64,000 bases of DNA from Palsa-504 sp963742795 (GTDB taxonomy: Bacteria > Actinomycetota > Actinomycetes > Streptosporangiales > Streptosporangiaceae). The stretch covers positions 1 to 64,000 of the forward strand of contig CAVUNL010000027.1 in the NCBI GenBank assembly GCA_963742795.1. The letters run 5' to 3'. The notes beneath the pieces are model-generated. The model saw only the letters and a list, made by a program, of their open reading frames with translations. It did no database searches and was not told the DNA's origin. Shown here in pieces: positions 44,257-51,416 of the stretch. Position 1 is the stretch's first letter, and every line of letters starts with the position of its first letter. Both the position numbers and the translations under genes were made by a program.

Positions 44257-45087
44257 TCATCCGAGCTCACGTGAAGTCAGCCGGGTGTACAGCTCCAGGT
44301 AACGATCCCGCGTCGCGGCCACGATCTCGCGGGGGATGGCCGGGCCTGGCGGCCGGCGGTCCCAGTCCAGGCCGGCCGACCAGTCACGCAGGAACTGCTT
44401 GTCCAGCGAGCGTTGCGGGCGGCCGGGCTGCCATTCCGAGGCCAGCCAGAACCGCGACGAGTCGGGGGTCAGCACCTCGTCGGCCAGCATCAGCGTGCCG
44501 TCGTCCGTCACCCCGAACTCCAGCTTGGTGTCGGCGATGACGATGCCGCGCGCGGCGGCCAGCTCCGCGCCGCGCCGGTAGACCTCCAGCGTGACCCGCT
44601 CCAGCTCGGCCGCCACCGGAGCGCCGACGAGCGAGGTCAGCTCGGTAAAGGTCATCGGCTCGTCGTGGCCCGCCGCGGCCTTGGTCGTCGGGGTGAACAC
44701 CGGTTCCGGCAGCCGGGAACCCTCGCCGAGACCGGGCGGCAACCGCACGCCGCAGATCGTACCGGTTTCGTTATAGGACACCAGCCCGAGACCGGCCAGG
44801 TACCCGCGGGCGATGCACTCCACCGGCAGCATCCGCAGCCTGCGGCACCTGATCGCCCGCCCCGCCCACTGGGCGGGGACGTCGGTGCCAGAGATGACGT
44901 GGTTGGCGATCACGTCGCTGAGCTGCCCGAACCACCACAGCGAGAGCTGGGTCAGGACCCGGCCCTTGTCCGGTATCGGCGTCGGCAGGACCACGTCGTA
45001 GACGCTCACCCGGTCCGAGGCGACCATGATGAGGTCGTCCCCGTCCGAATACAGATCCCGGACCTTCCCCGAGTACACCAGTTCCAC
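44257..45087 (-). CDS. purC: Phosphoribosylaminoimidazole-succinocarboxamide (SAICAR) synthase
   Basis: Joins aspartate to CAIR using ATP in de novo purine synthesis. About 276 residues. The start VELVYSGKVRDLYSDGDDLI is the family ATP-binding loop (SGKVRDLY); VASDRVSVYDVVLPTPIPDK, PVECIARGYLAG, FTPTTKAAAGHDEPM and GIVIADTKLEFGVTDDGTLM (metal-binding acid region) complete the signature motifs. The ending QFLRDWSAGLDWDRRPPGPA is typical. A GTG start is preferred, with GAGGAG upstream; TTG one codon earlier is possible. It is isolated from other pur genes. Confidence 0.95.
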   Translation of the reverse strand: MELVYSGKVRDLYSDGDDLIMVASDRVSVYDVVLPTPIPDKGRVLTQLSLWWFGQLSDVIANHVISGTDVPAQWAGRAIRCRRLRMLPVECIARGYLAGLGLVSYNETGTICGVRLPPGLGEGSRLPEPVFTPTTKAAAGHDEPMTFTELTSLVGAPVAAELERVTLEVYRRGAELAAARGIVIADTKLEFGVTDDGTLMLADEVLTPDSSRFWLASEWQPGRPQRSLDKQFLRDWSAGLDWDRRPPGPAIPREIVAATRDRYLELYTRLTSRELG

Positions 45088-45129
45088 CAACGCTCCTCAC
45101 CAGCACCAATGTCCCAGCGCGCCTGGCAG

Positions 45130-45179
45130 CACCGATGAAACATTGCTGCCGCCAGGACGGCACCGATGTTTCATCGGTG
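45130..45179 (+). repeat. Pair of CACCGATG...CAT motifs, 31 bp apart, upstream of purC
   Basis: CACCGATGAAACATTG (45130-45145, the inverse of CAATGTTTCATCGGTG) and the palindrome CACCGATGTTTCATCGGTG (45161-45179). They are the same motif family as the pair downstream of purC, with the same 31-bp offset. A degenerate copy CCAATGTCCCAGCG is at 45106-45119. Confidence 0.65.
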
Positions 45180-45243
45180 TCGCGCGCTTACCGGTACCAG
45201 GCGCCAGCCGATGTGCGGCACAGCGTACTAGGGCCGGTGAGCG

Positions 45244-45249
45244 TAGGAT
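45244..45249 (+). promoter_or_regulatory. -10 element of a leaderless cutA transcript
   Basis: TAGGAT lies seven bases upstream of the ATG, in the same ATCACGGCCATG context as the membrane-protein gene at 25166. Confidence 0.5.
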
Positions 45250-45256
45250 CACGGCC

Positions 45257-45607
45257 ATGGCGGACCTTGAGGTGCAGTACCTCCAGGTACAGACGACGAC
45301 CGACTCGCGCGCGGAGGCGATGGAGCTCTCCCGGGCCGCGGTCGAGGCCAGGCTGGCCGCGTGCGCGCAGGTGGCCGGGCCGGTGGCGTCGATGTACTGG
45401 TGGGACGGAGGTCTGGAGCGGGCCGAGGAGTGGCTCGTGCTCCTCAAGCTCCCCATCGACCGCTACGACGAGCTAGCCGCCTTCCTCACCGAACGCCACA
45501 GCTACGACGAGCCGGAGATCATCGCCCTGCCGATCGTGACCGGGTCAGCCGCATACCTGACCTGGATGCGGGAGGAAACCCGCCGCGCGGACGGAGCCGG
45601 AAGATGA
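45257..45607 (+). CDS. cutA: CutA-like divalent cation tolerance protein
   Basis: 116 residues, the usual size of the trimeric CutA1 fold. VQYLQVQTTTDSRAEAMELS, RLAACAQVAGPVASMYWWDG (family: ACxxxxPxxSxYxWxG) and EEWLVLLKLPIDRYDELAAF (family: EExxLxxKT) to SYDEPEIIALPIVTGSAAYL (HPYxxPEI region) are all recognisable. It binds copper-type ions in vitro in other species, and its true role is debated. It is the first of four genes joined by 4-base overlaps. Confidence 0.92.
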   Translation: MADLEVQYLQVQTTTDSRAEAMELSRAAVEARLAACAQVAGPVASMYWWDGGLERAEEWLVLLKLPIDRYDELAAFLTERHSYDEPEIIALPIVTGSAAYLTWMREETRRADGAGR

Positions 45608-45780
45608 CCAGGCTGGTCGGACCGCGCGGGCTCAGCATGCTGATTTTTATCGGGCTCGTCGCGCTGGCCCTGGCCGTGGTCGGCTGGTACCAGCGCGACA
45701 ACGGCGAGGTAGGGCCGTTGCCGAACTATTCCTCAATAGAGATCGGGATCCATGCCACCGGCGTGGGGATCGCCGGATGA
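45604..45780 (+). CDS. Small single-pass membrane protein
   Basis: 58 residues with one hydrophobic segment (SMLIFIGLVALALAVVGWY, about 11-29) and a short polar tail. Both ends overlap neighbours in ATGA, between cutA and the DoxX-like gene, so it is surely translated in an operon. Function unknown. Confidence 0.65.
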   Translation: MTRLVGPRGLSMLIFIGLVALALAVVGWYQRDNGEVGPLPNYSSIEIGIHATGVGIAG

Positions 45781-46304
45781 GCACGCGGTGGGCGAGCGGC
45801 CGGCCGGGATCCCGGGTGCTGCGGGAGCCGGAAACCACGCCCGAACCGAAGACCGCCCCGCGCGCCCCGGCTCCCGAGGCGGACCGCGGTCCCAAGCCCG
45901 GGCCGCTCAGCGACCTTGCCGAACAAGCCGCCGCGATCAGCGCGGAATGGGCCCCGACCGCTGGGCGGATCCTGCTCGGCGCGGTGTTCTTCTGGTTCGG
46001 GTACCACGAACTCGTCCAGCCTGGCCACTGGACCCAGTACGTGCCGGTCGTCTCCGAGGCCTCGTCACTGGCCGTCATCCTGGTCCTGGCGCACGGATGG
46101 GTGCTGTTCGTCACCGCCGCCGCGCTGGTGGCGGGCATCGCGCCGCGGGCCGCGGCGGCGATCGCCAGCGTGCTGCTGCTGGAGATCGTGATCTCGCTGG
46201 CGGTCACCGGGGTGTCCGACACGGCCCTGCGCGACCTCGGCGTGCTCGGCCTCGCGGTCTGCCTGACCGGCTGCAAGAACCAGCGCCTGGTCCTGCGCGG
46301 GTGA
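45777..46304 (+). CDS. DoxX-like membrane protein
   Basis: 175 residues. A Pro/Glu-rich cytoplasmic start of about 60 residues precedes four hydrophobic segments. TAGRILLGAVFFWFGYHELV (then QPGHWTQYVPVV) has the DoxX feature of a helix followed by a Gly/Trp loop; the helices VLAHGWVLFVTAAALVAGIA and IASVLLLEIVISLAVTG follow. DoxX-type proteins are linked to redox or small-molecule handling; exact role unknown. Third gene of the cutA operon, coupled on both sides. Confidence 0.65.
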   Translation: MSTRWASGRPGSRVLREPETTPEPKTAPRAPAPEADRGPKPGPLSDLAEQAAAISAEWAPTAGRILLGAVFFWFGYHELVQPGHWTQYVPVVSEASSLAVILVLAHGWVLFVTAAALVAGIAPRAAAAIASVLLLEIVISLAVTGVSDTALRDLGVLGLAVCLTGCKNQRLVLRG

Positions 46305-47254
46305 AAGCCGTCGTCTGCGACCGGTACGGGCCGCCGGAAGTGCTGCGGCTCGACGACGTGCCGCGGCCCGTCCCCCGCCCGGACGAGGTCCTGATCAAGA
46401 TCCGCGCCACCGCGGTCAACCGGTCGGACACCGAGATCCGCGCGGGCACGCCGCGGGCGGGCCGCCTGGTCACCGGCCTGCGCCGGCCGCGGCACCGGAT
46501 CCTCGGCAGCGAACTGGCCGGGGTGGTCGAGGCCGCCGGACCGGCCGTCACCGAGTTCACCGTCGGCGACGACGTCTTCGGCGTCAAGGCCTGGACCTTC
46601 GGTGCCCACGCGGAGTACGTCTGCATGCGCCAGGACGCCGCGCTGGCGCATAAGCCGGCCGGGGTCGGCTTCGAGGAGGCGGGGGCGGTCTGCGACGGGG
46701 TGATCCTGGCCCTGATGGGCCTGCGGCCGGCCAAGGTCGGTAAGGGGCGGACCATCCTCGTCTACGGCGCCTCGGGATCCATCGGCACCGCGGCGGTCCA
46801 GCTGTCCAGATACTTCGGGGCCGACGTCACCGCAGTGTGCGGCAGCAAGAACCTGGAGCTAGTCAAGTCGCTGGGCGCCGACCAGGTCATCGACTACACC
46901 CGGGAAGACTTCACCGCCAACGGCCAGACCTACGACGTCATCTTCGACGCGGTCGGCAAGCACTCGTTCCGGCGCTCCCGGGGTTCGCTCAACCCGGGCG
47001 GGATCTACGTGGCCACCGACGATCTGCGCAACCTGCTCCTGGCCCAGTGGACTCGGTTCGGGGACAAGAAGGTGATCTTCCCGATCCCGCCCCGGTATAC
47101 CAAGCGGGACGTGCTGTTCCTCAAGGGACTCATGGAGGCCGGGCAATACCGGGCCGTCATCGACAAGCGCTACCCGCTGGCCGAGGTGGTCGAGGCCAAT
47201 AGGTACGTCGACACCGGGCAGAAAACCGGGAACGTGGTCCTGACCGTCGGCTAA
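46301..47254 (+). CDS. NAD(P)-dependent quinone oxidoreductase/alcohol dehydrogenase-like (MDR superfamily)
   Basis: 317 residues, GTG start overlapping the previous stop. Motifs: MKAVVCDRYGPPEVLRL-type start, IRATAVNRSDTEIRAG, LGSELAGVVEAAGPAVTEFT, a Rossmann fold ILVYGASGSIGTAAVQLSRY with FGADVTAVCGSKNLELVKSL, and KSLGADQVIDYTREDF. No zinc-ligand cysteines are visible, so it belongs to the zinc-independent quinone reductase type. Last gene of the operon; substrate unknown. Confidence 0.9.
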   Translation: MKAVVCDRYGPPEVLRLDDVPRPVPRPDEVLIKIRATAVNRSDTEIRAGTPRAGRLVTGLRRPRHRILGSELAGVVEAAGPAVTEFTVGDDVFGVKAWTFGAHAEYVCMRQDAALAHKPAGVGFEEAGAVCDGVILALMGLRPAKVGKGRTILVYGASGSIGTAAVQLSRYFGADVTAVCGSKNLELVKSLGADQVIDYTREDFTANGQTYDVIFDAVGKHSFRRSRGSLNPGGIYVATDDLRNLLLAQWTRFGDKKVIFPIPPRYTKRDVLFLKGLMEAGQYRAVIDKRYPLAEVVEANRYVDTGQKTGNVVLTVG

Positions 47255-47844
47255 GGCACGGGCGGCACGTTCCAGGACAGGATGACCGGCTCGCCGTGCT
47301 CGTGGCCGAGGGTGCTGAGCGTCCCGGTGTCCAGCCGGAACAATCGCCCGGCAGTCGGCCCGAGCCGCAGGTAGCGGGCGGTGAGCACGCGCAGTACGTG
47401 GCCGTGCGCGACCAGCGCGACGTCGCCGTCGGCAAGCAGCGGCTCGACCCGGCGCAGCACCCGGTCCACCCGCTCGCCCACCTGCTCCACCGTCTCCCCG
47501 GGGTGCGCGGCATCACCCGGGATCACGCCGTCCCGCCACAGGTACCAGCCAGGGCGCCGTTCCTGGATCTCCCGCGTGGTCAGGCCCTCATAGCCGCCGT
47601 AGTCCCACTCCCACAGGTCGGGGTCCGGCTTGGCGTCGGCCAGCCCCGCCAGGTCGGCCGTCCGGACCGCGCGCTGCGCCGGACTGGTGAAGACGGCCAC
47701 GATGTCCCGCTGGACCAGCAGCGGAGCCAGCGCCGCGGCGGCAGCATGGCCGACCGGGGTGAGCGGGACGTCCGTCCGTCCCGTGTGCTTGCCCTCCTTG
47801 CTCCACTCGGTCTCGCCGTGCCGCAGCAGGATCAGGTCTCCCAT
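47251..47844 (-). CDS. Histidine phosphatase (phosphoglycerate mutase-like)
   Basis: About 197 residues. The catalytic motif is LILLRHGETEWSKEGKHTGR (His of RHGE) and the second His is in DVALVAHGHVLRVL. FTSPAQRAVRTADLAGLADA and EWDYGGYEGLTTREIQERRP (acid) complete the family set. Probably a broad phosphomonoesterase, not glycolytic Gpm, given its size. The start MGDLILLRHG is chosen because the ATG eight codons upstream lies inside the divergent gene's start region. It is convergent with the quinone reductase, with 4-base overlap. Confidence 0.88.
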   Translation of the reverse strand: MGDLILLRHGETEWSKEGKHTGRTDVPLTPVGHAAAAALAPLLVQRDIVAVFTSPAQRAVRTADLAGLADAKPDPDLWEWDYGGYEGLTTREIQERRPGWYLWRDGVIPGDAAHPGETVEQVGERVDRVLRRVEPLLADGDVALVAHGHVLRVLTARYLRLGPTAGRLFRLDTGTLSTLGHEHGEPVILSWNVPPVP

Positions 47845-47864
47845 GGCTCGTAACATATCGGTCA

Positions 47865-49463
47865 ATGAAAACCTCGAAAGCCCCAGGTCCGCTGGCGGGC
47901 ATCCGGGTCCTCGACCTGACCAGGGCGCTGGCCGGCCCGTTCGCCACCATGGTCCTCGGTGACCTGGGCGCGGACGTGATCAAGGTCGAGGACGTCTGGC
48001 ACGGCGACGACACCCGCCGCTGGGGTCCGCCGTTCCAGGGCGACGACGCCGCCTACTTCCTGTCCATCAACCGGAACAAGCGCGGCCTGTCGGTCAACGT
48101 GAAGACCCCGGAGGGCCGGCAGATCGTCCAGCGGCTGGCGGTCGGCTCGGACATCGTGATGGAGAACTTCCGGCCCGGCACCGCGGCCCGCCTCGGCCTG
48201 GGCTACGAGGAGCTCTCCGCCCGGAACCCCGCGCTGATCTACGCCTCGATCAGCGGCTACGGGCAGACCGGGCCGAGCGCGGCACTGCCCGGGTACGACG
48301 CGGTGGCGCAGGCCGTGTCCGGGATGATGAGCGTCACCGGGGAGGCGGACGGCGAGCCGGTGCGCTCGGGCACGTCCCTGGCCGACGTCGGCGCGGGCAT
48401 GTGGGCGCTGATCGGCATCCTGGCCGCGCTGCACGCCCGGCAGGCCACCGGCCGCGGCCAGCTGATCGACATCTCGCTGCTGGACGGGCAGGTCGCCTGG
48501 CTCACCTACGTGGCGGGCAAGTACTTCGCGACCGGCGCGACCCCGGGCCGTTACGGCAGCGCTCACGAGAGCCTGGCCCCGTACCAGGTGTTCGCGACCG
48601 CCGACGAGCCGCTGATGGTGGCGGTCGGCAGCGAGGGGCTCTGGCGCCGGTTCACCGCCGCCACCGGCCTGGACGAGCTGACCGACGACCCGCGCTACGC
48701 CACCAACCCGGCCCGGGTGCGGCACCGTGACACGCTGATCCCAGCCATCACGCAGGCCCTGGCCGCCCGTGGCTGCGCGGAGTGGACCGACCGGCTCAAC
48801 GCGGCGGGCGTGCCCGCCGGGCCGGTCAACACGGTGCCGGCGGCGCTGGCGCAGCCGCAGATCGCCGCGCGCGAGATGGTGGTCGAGCTGGAACACCCGG
48901 TCGCGGGAATGCTCAAGATGCTCGGCACCCCGCTCAAGCTGTCCGCCCAGCCGGCCAGCATCCGCCGTCCGCCGCCGGTGCTCGGTGAGCACACCGACGA
49001 GATCCTCGGCGAGGCCGGGTACCCCGCCGACCGCATCGCCGAACTACGCGCGGCCGGAGTGATCAGGTTACAAAAGACGCCGCCCTACAAAAGACGACGC
49101 AGCGCCAGCAGGTCCCGGATGCTGGCCTGGATCTTGACCCGGCCCGCCATCCACATCCGGGCGATGTTGGCCGGGGTGGCGGCCAGCGAGACCACGTCGT
49201 CGCTGGTCGCAGTGAGCCTGATGTCGGCCGGCGGCTCGTCCGGCGCGGCCTCCTTGACCGGCTCGGCGCCCGTGTCGGTGATCGTGGTCACGAACGTCAG
49301 GCCCAGGTCGGTGACGTGGCAGCTGAACGAGCGGTTGCTGAAAAAGCTGGACCGCTCCTTCGGGTTCATCTCGCCCAGCCGGCCGGTGAGGGTCTGCAGC
49401 GCCTCGCGGCACTCCTCGGCAGTGGCCATTGCACGCCTCGCTCTTGTCAGCATCGGACGGTAG
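47865..49463 (+). CDS. CaiB/BaiF-type CoA transferase with an anomalous C-terminal extension
   Basis: Class III CoA transferase that moves CoA between carboxylic acids. The normal part runs to about residue 400: LAGIRVLDLTRALAGPFATM, then LGDLGADVIKVED (catalytic Asp within IKVED region expected about 169 in the family), FLSINRNKRGLSVNVKTPEG, YEELSARNPALIYASISGYG and RGQLIDISLLDGQVAWL. Family members end near IAELRAAGVI. Here no stop follows and the frame reads on for another 130 residues antisense to the SCP2 gene, in low-grade sequence. Translation past AAGVI is probably an artefact of a lost stop. Confidence 0.82.
   Translation: MKTSKAPGPLAGIRVLDLTRALAGPFATMVLGDLGADVIKVEDVWHGDDTRRWGPPFQGDDAAYFLSINRNKRGLSVNVKTPEGRQIVQRLAVGSDIVMENFRPGTAARLGLGYEELSARNPALIYASISGYGQTGPSAALPGYDAVAQAVSGMMSVTGEADGEPVRSGTSLADVGAGMWALIGILAALHARQATGRGQLIDISLLDGQVAWLTYVAGKYFATGATPGRYGSAHESLAPYQVFATADEPLMVAVGSEGLWRRFTAATGLDELTDDPRYATNPARVRHRDTLIPAITQALAARGCAEWTDRLNAAGVPAGPVNTVPAALAQPQIAAREMVVELEHPVAGMLKMLGTPLKLSAQPASIRRPPPVLGEHTDEILGEAGYPADRIAELRAAGVIRLQKTPPYKRRRSASRSRMLAWILTRPAIHIRAMLAGVAASETTSSLVAVSLMSAGGSSGAASLTGSAPVSVIVVTNVRPRSVTWQLNERLLKKLDRSFGFISPSRPVRVCSASRHSSAVAIARLALVSIGR
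49085..49429 (-). CDS. SCP2 sterol-binding domain protein
   Basis: About 114 residues. MATAEECREALQTLTGRLGE, then RSFSCHVTDLGLTFVTTITD, VSLAATPANIARMWMAGRVK and IQASIRDLLALRRLL make a compact SCP2-like fold with the family's final lipid-pocket helix. It likely binds a lipid or acyl group. The start MATAEECREA is selected over an upstream in-frame extension. It lies fully antisense to the extension of the CoA transferase gene. Confidence 0.8.
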   Translation of the reverse strand: MATAEECREALQTLTGRLGEMNPKERSSFFSNRSFSCHVTDLGLTFVTTITDTGAEPVKEAAPDEPPADIRLTATSDDVVSLAATPANIARMWMAGRVKIQASIRDLLALRRLL

Positions 49464-49487
49464 CGTTCCAGCCGGAGGGTACAGCAC

Positions 49488-49708
49488 ATGACTGACGGAC
49501 ACCCAGACGAAAATCAAAACCGTGATGCCGAACGGATCGTGGCTGAAGCACCAGCCACCGGTAACGCGCGAGTGGATAACGCGGTGGCGGGCTTGAGCCG
49601 GCTCCGAGGCGGCCGGCCGAGGAGCACGTCGCCGTCCTGGAAGAGGTACACGGACGCCTCCGCGACATCCTGGACGACCTGGACTCCTCAAGTCCGGAGC
49701 AGCGTTGA
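49488..49708 (+). pseudogene. Small conserved-type protein upstream of tlyA, one frameshift
   Basis: The first frame begins MTDGHPDENQNRDAERIVAE and the continuation, after a shift near 49,600, is RPAEEHVAVLEEVHGRLRDI then LDDLDSSSPEQR. About 72 residues. Small acidic proteins of this kind lie directly before tlyA in other actinobacteria. The stop TGA lies within the TTGA that starts tlyA. Its role is unknown; a helix-forming C-terminus is apparent. Confidence 0.5.
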
Positions 49709-50499
49709 CCGCACCGCGTGCGAGGCTCGACGCCGAGCTGGTCAGGCGCGGCCTGGCCCGCTCGCGAGAGCAGGCGGGCGAGCTGGTGGCGGCCGGCCTG
49801 GTGGCGGTGGCCGGCCGGCGGGCGTCCAAGCCGGCCACCCAGGTGGCCCGGGACGCGCCGATCACGGTCACCGGGACGGACGATCCTGGCTACGTGTCGC
49901 GCGGCGGGCACAAGCTGGCCGGCGCGCTCGAAGCGTTCTCCGACCTGCAGGTGGCAGGTCGGAACGCCCTGGACGCCGGGGCGTCCACCGGGGGTTTCAC
50001 CGACGTGCTGCTGCGGGGGGGCGCGGCGCACGTGGCGGCGGCCGACGTGGGTTACGGCCAGCTGGCCTGGTCGCTGCGCACCGATGCCCGGGTGACGGTC
50101 ATGGACCGGGTCAACGTCCGGGCCCTCGGCCGGGTGACCCCGGTGCCCGACCTGGTGGTGGCCGACCTGTCGTTCATCTCGCTGACCCTGGTGCTGCCGG
50201 CCCTGGTTTCGGCGGCGACCCCGGAGGCGGACTTTGTCCTGCTGGTTAAGCCCCAGTTCGAGGTGGGCAAGGGCCGGGTCGGTGCGGGGGGCGTGGTGCG
50301 GGACTCCACGGACCGTTCGGCTTCCATAGAAAAGGTGGCCGGGGCGGCGGCCGAGCTCGGCCTCGGCGTCCGGGGGATTGCGGCGAGTCCGCTCCCGGGA
50401 CCGGCCGGGAACGTGGAATATTTCCTGTGGCTGCGCCGGGGCGCACCGCCGCTCGACCAGGAGCAGTTGCGCCGCGCGATCGAGGAGGGACCCCTCTAG
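49705..50499 (+). CDS. tlyA: TlyA-type rRNA (cytidine-2'-O)-methyltransferase
   Basis: Methylates 16S and 23S rRNA in actinobacteria (capreomycin/viomycin sensitivity). 264 residues. An N-terminal S4 domain (RLDAELVRRGLARSREQAGE) is linked to the FtsJ-like fold: YVSRGGHKLAGALEAF with catalytic Lys, NALDAGASTGGFTDVLLRGG (SAM motif), AADVGYGQLAWSLRTD, VADLSFISL (catalytic Asp) and LLVKPQFEVGKGRVG (catalytic Lys). All catalytic residues are present. The start is TTG, overlapping the previous stop. Confidence 0.95.
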   Translation: MTAPRARLDAELVRRGLARSREQAGELVAAGLVAVAGRRASKPATQVARDAPITVTGTDDPGYVSRGGHKLAGALEAFSDLQVAGRNALDAGASTGGFTDVLLRGGAAHVAAADVGYGQLAWSLRTDARVTVMDRVNVRALGRVTPVPDLVVADLSFISLTLVLPALVSAATPEADFVLLVKPQFEVGKGRVGAGGVVRDSTDRSASIEKVAGAAAELGLGVRGIAASPLPGPAGNVEYFLWLRRGAPPLDQEQLRRAIEEGPL

Positions 50500-51416
50500 T
50501 GGCACAGCGAACGATGCTGGTGACGGCGCACACGGGGCGGGACAACGCGGTGCGCAGCGCCCGGCAGGTGGCCGAGTGGCTGACTACTGCCGGAATCGCG
50601 GTCCGGACCCTCAAGGGGGATCTCAGCTATCCCGGGGCCGAGGAGGTGCCGTCCAGCACGGAGGCGGCCGAGGGTGCCGAGCTGGTCATCGTCTTGGGGG
50701 GCGACGGCACCCTGCTACGCGCCGCCGAGCTGTCCCGCCCGGCTCAGGTGCCGCTGATCGGGGTGAACCTGGGGCACGTCGGCTTCCTGGCCGAGGCCGA
50801 GCCGGAGGGGCTGGCCGACCTGGTCGTCAAGGTCGTGGCGCGGCAGTACACGGTCGAGGAGCGGATGACGCTCGACGTGACCGTGCACAGCAACGGCTCG
50901 GTCCTGGGATCAGGCTGGGCGCTGAACGAGGCCACCGTGGAGAAGGCGGCACGGGAGCGGATGATCGAGGTGATCACCGAGGTCGACGGGCGCCCGCTGT
51001 CCCGCTGGGGCTGCGACGGGGTGGTGTGCTCCACCCCCACCGGGTCCACCGCCTACGCGTTCTCCGCGGGCGGGCCGGTGGTCTGGCCCGAGGTCGAGGC
51101 GCTGCTCATGGTGCCGATCAGCGCGCATGCCCTGTTCGCGCCGCCTATGGTGGTCTCGCCGCAGTCGGTGCTCGCGGTCGAGCTGATCGCGGGACACGAA
51201 ACCTCAGGTGCCGTGTTGTGGTGCGATGGCCGGCGTAAAGTCGATTTGCCGCCCGGAGCCCGGGTGGAGGTCCGCCGGGGCGCGCTGCCGGTGCTGCTGG
51301 CGCGGCTGCACGGGCCGGGTCCGGCCGGGTTCACGGACCGGCTTGTAGCCAAGTTCGGCCTGCCCGTCGCGGGCTGGCGGGGCCGTACCCGGGAGGATGC
51401 TGGCGAGCATGCTTGA
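50499..51416 (+). CDS. nadK: NAD kinase
   Basis: Phosphorylates NAD to NADP. 305 residues, GTG start in TAGTG after tlyA, with GAGGAGGGA upstream. Motifs: IVLGGDGTLLRAAELSR (GGDGT), PLIGVNLGHVGFLAE, the acidic NEATVEKAARERMIEVITEV, and VVCSTPTGSTAYAFSAGGPV plus SAHALFAPP. The C-terminal beta-strand domain is intact. It belongs to the standard actinobacterial tlyA-nadK-recN block and is translationally coupled on both sides. Confidence 0.96.
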   Translation: MAQRTMLVTAHTGRDNAVRSARQVAEWLTTAGIAVRTLKGDLSYPGAEEVPSSTEAAEGAELVIVLGGDGTLLRAAELSRPAQVPLIGVNLGHVGFLAEAEPEGLADLVVKVVARQYTVEERMTLDVTVHSNGSVLGSGWALNEATVEKAARERMIEVITEVDGRPLSRWGCDGVVCSTPTGSTAYAFSAGGPVVWPEVEALLMVPISAHALFAPPMVVSPQSVLAVELIAGHETSGAVLWCDGRRKVDLPPGARVEVRRGALPVLLARLHGPGPAGFTDRLVAKFGLPVAGWRGRTREDAGEHA

